Shown: positions 5,514-9,353 of the stretch, one piece after another
Layout of the letters: each line of letters starts with the position of its first letter
Position numbering within the stretch: the first letter of the stretch is position 1
Assembly (NCBI GenBank): GCA_021799945.1
Contig: JAJYZK010000095.1
Coordinates: forward strand, 1 to 9,353
Direction: 5' to 3'
DNA: 9,353 nucleotides
Source: Acidobacteriota bacterium
GTDB taxonomy: Bacteria > Acidobacteriota > Terriglobia > Terriglobales > Acidobacteriaceae
Translations under genes and position numbers: made by a program
The notes under the pieces: model-generated
What the model was told of the DNA's origin: nothing
The model's input: the letters and a program-made list of their open reading frames with translations, nothing else
The model's database searches: none

Positions 5514-5582
5514 GGGAGACGGGGATCGAACCCGCAACCAACGGCTTGGGAAGCCGCTACTCTACCATTGAGCTACTCCCGC
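5508..5582 (-). tRNA. tRNA-Gly (anticodon CCC), CCA encoded
   Basis: Read on the minus strand, a full cloverleaf is visible. The acceptor GCGGGAG pairs with CTCCCGC. The D arm is GCTC-AATGGTA-GAGT. The anticodon stem is GCGGC/GCCGT with loop TTCCCAA, giving anticodon CCC. The T arm is GCGGG-TTCGATC-CCCGT. The discriminator is U, as expected for bacterial tRNA-Gly, and CCA is encoded (complement of 5508-5510). It decodes GGG. It is convergent with the glycosylase/small-protein pair and divergent from the glycosyltransferase. Confidence 0.97.
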
Positions 5583-5618
5583 CCGCGCCGATGGTGACTC
5601 ACCTCTCGGCCCCACCTA

Positions 5619-5647
5619 ATTCTACACGCGCTCGGAGCCCGCTCGAA
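5619..5647 (-). promoter_or_regulatory. Candidate promoter of tRNA-Gly
   Basis: On the minus strand a TAGAAT -10 (complement of 5619-5624, 5 of 6) is preceded after 17 nt by a weak TTCGAG -35 (complement of 5642-5647). The predicted start is near 5612, about 30 nt before the mature tRNA 5' end, a usual distance for a tRNA precursor. Confidence 0.45.
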
Positions 5648-5732
5648 GCCCAGGAAATCGCGCCCCAGGCGGTGAAGGGGCGGCGATCCCGTCTTCGGGC
5701 AAGCCTCGCCATCCGGGGCCGCGCCAATTCGG

Positions 5733-5738
5733 TATGAT
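5733..5738 (+). promoter_or_regulatory. Candidate -10 element of the glycosyltransferase gene
   Basis: TATGAT (5 of 6 consensus) ends 8 nt before the ATG at 5747, putting the predicted +1 at about 5745-5747. No Shine-Dalgarno lies between, so this would be a leaderless or near-leaderless start. No convincing -35 is seen at 16-18 nt, which weakens the call. Confidence 0.35.
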
Positions 5739-5746
5739 CTTCGCAA

Positions 5747-7162
5747 ATGTCCCTTCCCACTCGGCGCACGCTGACCCTGGTCCTGCTCGCGCTGGGCGCC
5801 GGCGCGGCCATGCGCATCTGGTTCATCCATGCTTTGGCGCAGGTCAACGGCGATGGGCTGGTGTACGGCGCCATCGCCGCCAACTGGCTCACCCGGGGAG
5901 TTTATGGGTACGAACCGGCCGTCGTGGGCGGGCGCGTGATTGCCCCCACTTTGATTCGCTTGCCGGGATATCCGCTGTTTCTGGCTGTTTGCTTCCGTAT
6001 TTTCGGACTGCGGAATTACCGGGCGGTTTTCTACGTCCAGGCATTGGTGGACTTGGCCGGGTGCCTTTTCCTTGCCGGCTTTGTCCGGCGAATTCATTCC
6101 AGGCGCGCCGCGGCGGCTGCACTGCTGTTGGCGACCCTCTGTCCTTTCACCGCCAACTATGTGGCCATGCCGCTCACCGAGACGCTCTCCGTGTTCTGCG
6201 TCGCGCTGGGTTTTTACGCCTTCGCGCTGGTTCTGGAGCGGCCCCGCTGGCCGGCCCTCCTGCTGCTGGCCCTTGCTTGCAGCTATGCCGCCCTGCTGCG
6301 GCCGGACGGAGCGCTGCTCGGCGTGACGCTCTTCGCGGCGCTGGCTGTTTACGGACGCCGGTCCCTGGGCCTCTCCCGGGCTTTGCGCATGGCCGCCGTG
6401 GCGGGGCTGATTTCGCTGCTCCCCTTCGTCCCCTGGGCCTACCGCAACTGGCGCGACTTCCATGTTTTTCAGCCGCTCGCTCCGCGCTACGCCACCGATC
6501 CCAACGAGCTGAGCACGCCCGGCTTCGAACGCTGGACCAAAACCTGGATGGCCGACTTCGCTTCGACCTATGAGATCTACTGGAACGTGCCCGGCGGGCC
6601 GTTGAATATCGATGCGCTGCCGCCGCGCGCCTTTGACAATTCCTCGCAATACGTTCAGACGAAACAACTGTTCTCGGCCTACAACCTGCGGCAGAGATTG
6701 AATCGGACCATCGACGACGGCTTCGACGTACTGGCCTCGGCCCGCATCCGGGCGCATCCGCTCCGCTACTATGCGGAGCTGCCGGTGGTCCGGCTTTCGG
6801 ACATGTGGCTCCGCCCGCGGGTGGAGATGCTGAACATCGAGCTGCGCTGGTGGCAGTATTCCCTGCATCCCTCCGAAACCTGTATTGCCCTGGCCTATGG
6901 CGCGCTCAATCTGCTGTACCTGATTGCGGCGACCGCGGGCGCCTTTTTCCGGCCCCGCTTCGCCGGGGCCATGGTGGGGTATCTGGCGATCCGCAGCGCG
7001 CTGCTGCTCACCCTGGAGGCGCCCGAGCCGCGCTATACGCTGGAGGGCCTTCCACTGGTCCTCGTCTTTGCCTCCGTTTTCGCGTCGGCGGCCTTCTTCG
7101 CCAAAAGCGACAGGACGAGAGGAAAGCTGGCTCATAGCGATCGGCCGCCTCCGCCGGCTTGA
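5747..7162 (+). CDS. GT-C-fold integral membrane glycosyltransferase (PMT/ArnT-like)
   Basis: Predicted multi-pass inner-membrane enzyme that uses a polyprenyl-phosphate-linked sugar donor to glycosylate an envelope glycan, lipid or protein. The acceptor cannot be read. At 471 residues it has roughly ten hydrophobic segments, for example about 9-29, 97-116, 143-163, 168-203, 213-231, 376-400, 408-424 and 433-451. The first extracytoplasmic loop carries an acidic motif, NGDGLVYGAIAANWLTRGVYG (Asp36), where GT-C enzymes place the catalytic Asp. RLPGYPLFLA (71-80), LRPDG (184-188), PWAYRNW (229-235) and the late APEPRYTLEGLPLVLV (425-440) are also typical. Residues about 240-370 form the hydrophilic periplasmic domain. 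The start is ATG at 5747 without a Shine-Dalgarno. An overlapping reading frame on the opposite strand (about 520 codons) is a shadow. It stands alone on its strand after the tRNA. Confidence 0.85.
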   Translation: MSLPTRRTLTLVLLALGAGAAMRIWFIHALAQVNGDGLVYGAIAANWLTRGVYGYEPAVVGGRVIAPTLIRLPGYPLFLAVCFRIFGLRNYRAVFYVQALVDLAGCLFLAGFVRRIHSRRAAAAALLLATLCPFTANYVAMPLTETLSVFCVALGFYAFALVLERPRWPALLLLALACSYAALLRPDGALLGVTLFAALAVYGRRSLGLSRALRMAAVAGLISLLPFVPWAYRNWRDFHVFQPLAPRYATDPNELSTPGFERWTKTWMADFASTYEIYWNVPGGPLNIDALPPRAFDNSSQYVQTKQLFSAYNLRQRLNRTIDDGFDVLASARIRAHPLRYYAELPVVRLSDMWLRPRVEMLNIELRWWQYSLHPSETCIALAYGALNLLYLIAATAGAFFRPRFAGAMVGYLAIRSALLLTLEAPEPRYTLEGLPLVLVFASVFASAAFFAKSDRTRGKLAHSDRPPPPA

Positions 7163-7361
7163 ACCGGCGCCTCCATCGCCCCGCCGCGGCCTCCATTACC
7201 TCCATCAAAAGATGGATGCGGCCCGCGCGGAAAGACTCTAAACTGCAAGAGCCGTCGGACGCGACCGGCGCGATCCCTCCACTGCGCCGGCGCGGCGGCA
7301 GGCCAGTCTTGCGCCGGCCATGGGGACGGCGCCCGTTGGCGGTCGAGAGCCGGAACCCTTT
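7163..7361 (+). other. Intergenic region before the cytochrome gene
   Basis: This stretch holds three CCTCCAT heptamers (7170-7176, 7190-7196, 7199-7205), a small perfect hairpin TCCATC-AAAA-GATGGA (7201-7216), and a longer one with CCGGCGC (7265-7271) pairing with GCGCCGG (7284-7290) over 12 nt. GCGCCGGC recurs at 7311-7318. TAAACT (7239-7244) is a weak -10 without a good -35. None has a T-tract, so neither a terminator for the glycosyltransferase nor a convincing promoter for the cytochrome can be called. An ATG at 7320 in frame with the cytochrome falls here as an alternative start. Confidence 0.4.
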
Positions 7362-9353
7362 GTGAAAAGATTCCTCCTATCCATCCTTTCCGGACTGGCC
7401 CTCAGTGCGCTCTATCTCCTCGCGTTTCCGGCGGCGACGCTGTTCTACGAGTGCCTGGTGCTGGCCCACATCGTTCTGGGGACAGTGTTCCTGGTGACGG
7501 CGGCGCCCTGGGTCGGGAGACTGTGGAAAGGCTCCACGCCGGCGCAGAGAGCCGGCTGGCTGCTGGCGGTTGCCGGGGGCATTCCAGGCGGAGTCATCCT
7601 CTTTCTCGGCGCCCGGCGCAACGAGTGGCCATGGCTCTATTCCCATGAGATCGTCTCCGCGGCGGCCTGCGCGGCGCTGCTGTGGGCCGGCGCCGGGAAG
7701 CGGGGCTGGCTGAGCGGAAGCGCGGCTCGGAGCGCATTGCGCCTGGCTCTGTGCCTGACGGCGGTAGCCGCGCTGGGGGCCGGCGGCTGGTGGCTCCGCA
7801 CCGCGCCCTGGCAGCGGGACAACGTCATCCGCAACCCTTCGATTGCGCCGGCCAATGCCGACCAGGAGGGCGGGGGGCCATCCAGCCCGTTTTTTCCGAG
7901 TTCCGCGGAAACCAGCACCGGGAAAACGGTGGATGGGGACTACTTTCTCGACTCCGCCTCCTGCCGCGGCTGCCATGCGGACATCTACCGCCAGTGGGAA
8001 AGCTCGGCCCACCATTTCTCGTCCTTCAACAACCAGTGGTACCGCCAGGCGATCGTCTACATGCAGCAGGTGGATGGAGTGCGCTCCTCGCGGCTCTGCG
8101 CGGGCTGTCACGACGCCGCCCTCTTTTTCCCCGGCAACTTCAATACGCCCATCGAACACCGGCTGTTTACCCCCGAGGCTCAGGCCGGAATCGGCTGCGT
8201 CGTCTGCCATTCCATCCGCAAGGTGGGGAGCACCATGGGCAACGGCGACTTCGTGCTTGAATATCCCGCGCTGCAGAAGCTGGTGGCCAGCAGGAATCCC
8301 GTATTGCGCCGCACGATCGATTTCCTGATCGAGGAGAATCCCGAGCCCCACCGGCGAACCTTCATGAAGCCGTTCATGCGCGAGACCCCGGCGGAGTATT
8401 GCGCGGCCTGCCACAAGGTGCACCTCGATTCTCCGGTGAATAACTACCGCTGGATCCGCGGCTTCAACGATTACGACAACTGGCAGGCCAGCGGGGTCTC
8501 GGGCATGGGGTCGCGCTCCTTCTACTACCCCGCCAAGCCGATGAACTGCGTCGATTGCCACATGGCCCCGACTCCCTCGCACGACGCGGGCGCGGTGAAC
8601 GGGAAAGTGCATTCGCACCGCTTCCTGGGGGCCAACACTGCGCTACCGTTTGCGAACGGGGACCAGGCGCAGTTGGCCCGCACCGAGCGCTTCCTTACGG
8701 ACAACAAGCTGCGCGTGGACATCTTCGCCATCGCCGAAGAAAATGGGCCGGTAAAAACCGGCGAGCCGGCGCCGGCGGCCGGACCGCAACTGGAGACCAG
8801 TTTTGCCGTGGGCGAGGAGTCGTCCGCGCAAGCGCCTGTCGGATCCGGCGAGGGCGCGCCTCCGCCTCCGCCGGTGACCGCTCCGCTTAACCGGCAGGCG
8901 GCCGCCGTGCGGCCCGGCGAGACCGTTCGCGTGGATGTGGTGGTGCGCACCCTGGGCGTCGGCCACTTTTTCCCCGGCGGCACCGTCGACGCCTTCGATT
9001 GCTGGCTGGAATTGAAGGCAACCGATGACAGCGGCCGGGTGCTCTTCTGGAGTGGCATGGTTGAGGACCACGGCCATGGTCCGGTCGATCCGGGCGCCCA
9101 CTTCTATCGCTCCCTTTCCATCGACGCGCACGGAAACCCGATCGACAAGCGCAACTCCTGGGCGACGCGGGCCACCATCTACGCCCATTTGATTCCTCCG
9201 GGCGCGGCGGACACGGCGCACTTTCGTCTGCACATTCCCGCCGGCGCGCACGGCAGGATTCACCTGCAGGCCAAATTGAACTACCGGAAATTCGCCTGGG
9301 TGAACACTCAGTTCGCCTATGCCGGGGTCTTTCAATCGACCGGGCCGCACGAT
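7362..9353 (+). CDS. Membrane-anchored pentahaem cytochrome c (c554-like), open at right edge
   Basis: 664 residues are present without a stop. Five hydrophobic segments (about 4-22, 29-50, 64-83, 94-111, 124-145) precede a periplasmic part with five CxxCH haem-c sites: C201 (CRGCH), C246 (CAGCH), C279 (CVVCH), C347 (CAACH) and C396 (CVDCH). VNGKVHSHRF, soon after the fifth site, resembles cytochrome c554-type folds. A Pro/Ala/Gly/Glu-rich linker (about 462-510) then joins a beta-rich domain with GHFFPGGTVDAFDCWLEL. His36 and His95 lie in or at membrane segments. A likely role is moving electrons between membrane quinones and periplasmic partners; this is inference. The start is GTG at 7362 with a weak GGAA 6 nt upstream, giving VKRFLLSILSG. 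An in-frame ATG at 7320 would add 14 residues but has no Shine-Dalgarno. Substrate and partners are unknown, and the C-terminus lies outside the window. Confidence 0.85.
   Translation, partial: MKRFLLSILSGLALSALYLLAFPAATLFYECLVLAHIVLGTVFLVTAAPWVGRLWKGSTPAQRAGWLLAVAGGIPGGVILFLGARRNEWPWLYSHEIVSAAACAALLWAGAGKRGWLSGSAARSALRLALCLTAVAALGAGGWWLRTAPWQRDNVIRNPSIAPANADQEGGGPSSPFFPSSAETSTGKTVDGDYFLDSASCRGCHADIYRQWESSAHHFSSFNNQWYRQAIVYMQQVDGVRSSRLCAGCHDAALFFPGNFNTPIEHRLFTPEAQAGIGCVVCHSIRKVGSTMGNGDFVLEYPALQKLVASRNPVLRRTIDFLIEENPEPHRRTFMKPFMRETPAEYCAACHKVHLDSPVNNYRWIRGFNDYDNWQASGVSGMGSRSFYYPAKPMNCVDCHMAPTPSHDAGAVNGKVHSHRFLGANTALPFANGDQAQLARTERFLTDNKLRVDIFAIAEENGPVKTGEPAPAAGPQLETSFAVGEESSAQAPVGSGEGAPPPPPVTAPLNRQAAAVRPGETVRVDVVVRTLGVGHFFPGGTVDAFDCWLELKATDDSGRVLFWSGMVEDHGHGPVDPGAHFYRSLSIDAHGNPIDKRNSWATRATIYAHLIPPGAADTAHFRLHIPAGAHGRIHLQAKLNYRKFAWVNTQFAYAGVFQSTGPHD

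Noticed and set aside
5508..5582. tRNA-Gly as an integration (attachment) site for a mobile element.
   Set aside because: No integrase, no direct copy of the tRNA 3' end elsewhere in the window and no mobile genes nearby. The only related repeat is a short inverted one.
5573..7135. A 520-codon open frame on the minus strand, antisense to the glycosyltransferase.
   Set aside because: It is rich in Gln, Gly, Arg and His with no domain or membrane pattern, typical of a shadow frame in GC-rich DNA. The plus-strand frame has coherent GT-C motifs and membrane segments.
7377..8618. A 413-codon open frame on the minus strand, antisense to the cytochrome.
   Set aside because: The opposite strand carries five correctly spaced CxxCH haem motifs in one uninterrupted frame. 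The antisense product shows no recognisable domain.
1..9353. CRISPR array, IS element, toxin-antitoxin or defence island.
   Set aside because: No spaced direct repeats, transposase or terminal inverted repeats, and no defence-type domains were seen. All large frames are accounted for by housekeeping, metabolic or respiratory genes.

Overview
The window is GC-rich, densely coded bacterial chromosome. The strongest taxonomic hint is gene content: a tig-clpP-clpX cluster, a ClpP starting MALVPMVIEQTSRGERAYD, a trigger factor whose core follows a short acidic tail ending in GPVLNPEC, and a membrane-anchored multiheme cytochrome c with a GHFFPGGTVDAFD-type C-terminal domain. From memory of such proteins this fits Acidobacteriota (Terriglobia-like soil lineages). 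That is an inference from motifs, not a search result.

Left part, minus strand (1-2599): tig, clpP and the first 166 codons of clpX, in that transcriptional order. This is the protein-quality-control operon: a ribosome-bound folding chaperone, then the peptidase and the unfoldase of the ClpXP protease. A good sigma70-type promoter lies at 2726-2754, followed by a leader of about 120 nt that can fold in two mutually exclusive ways. A perfect 17-nt dyad sits between tig and clpP.

Middle, minus strand (2600-4279): a gene-free stretch of 318 nt with a large GC-rich hairpin, then a secreted or lipid-anchored aldose 1-epimerase (galactose-mutarotase-like) with an unusually long N-terminus.

Middle, plus strand (4489-5451): a divergently oriented family 5 uracil-DNA glycosylase with a near-consensus promoter whose predicted +1 falls on the start codon (probably leaderless), followed 26 nt later by a 51-residue DUF3309-type membrane protein. 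A tRNA-Gly(CCC) gene with encoded CCA lies on the minus strand just after it.

Right part, plus strand (5733-9353): a GT-C-fold integral membrane glycosyltransferase, possibly also leaderless, and a large cytochrome open at the right edge. The cytochrome has about five membrane segments, five CxxCH haem sites and a C-terminal beta-type domain. No IS element, integrase, phage gene or CRISPR array was seen. The window is a mosaic of housekeeping and metabolic genes rather than a mobile island. No clear undescribed multi-gene system is visible; the most interesting items are the leaderless starts, the tig leader and the membrane-fused pentahaem cytochrome.
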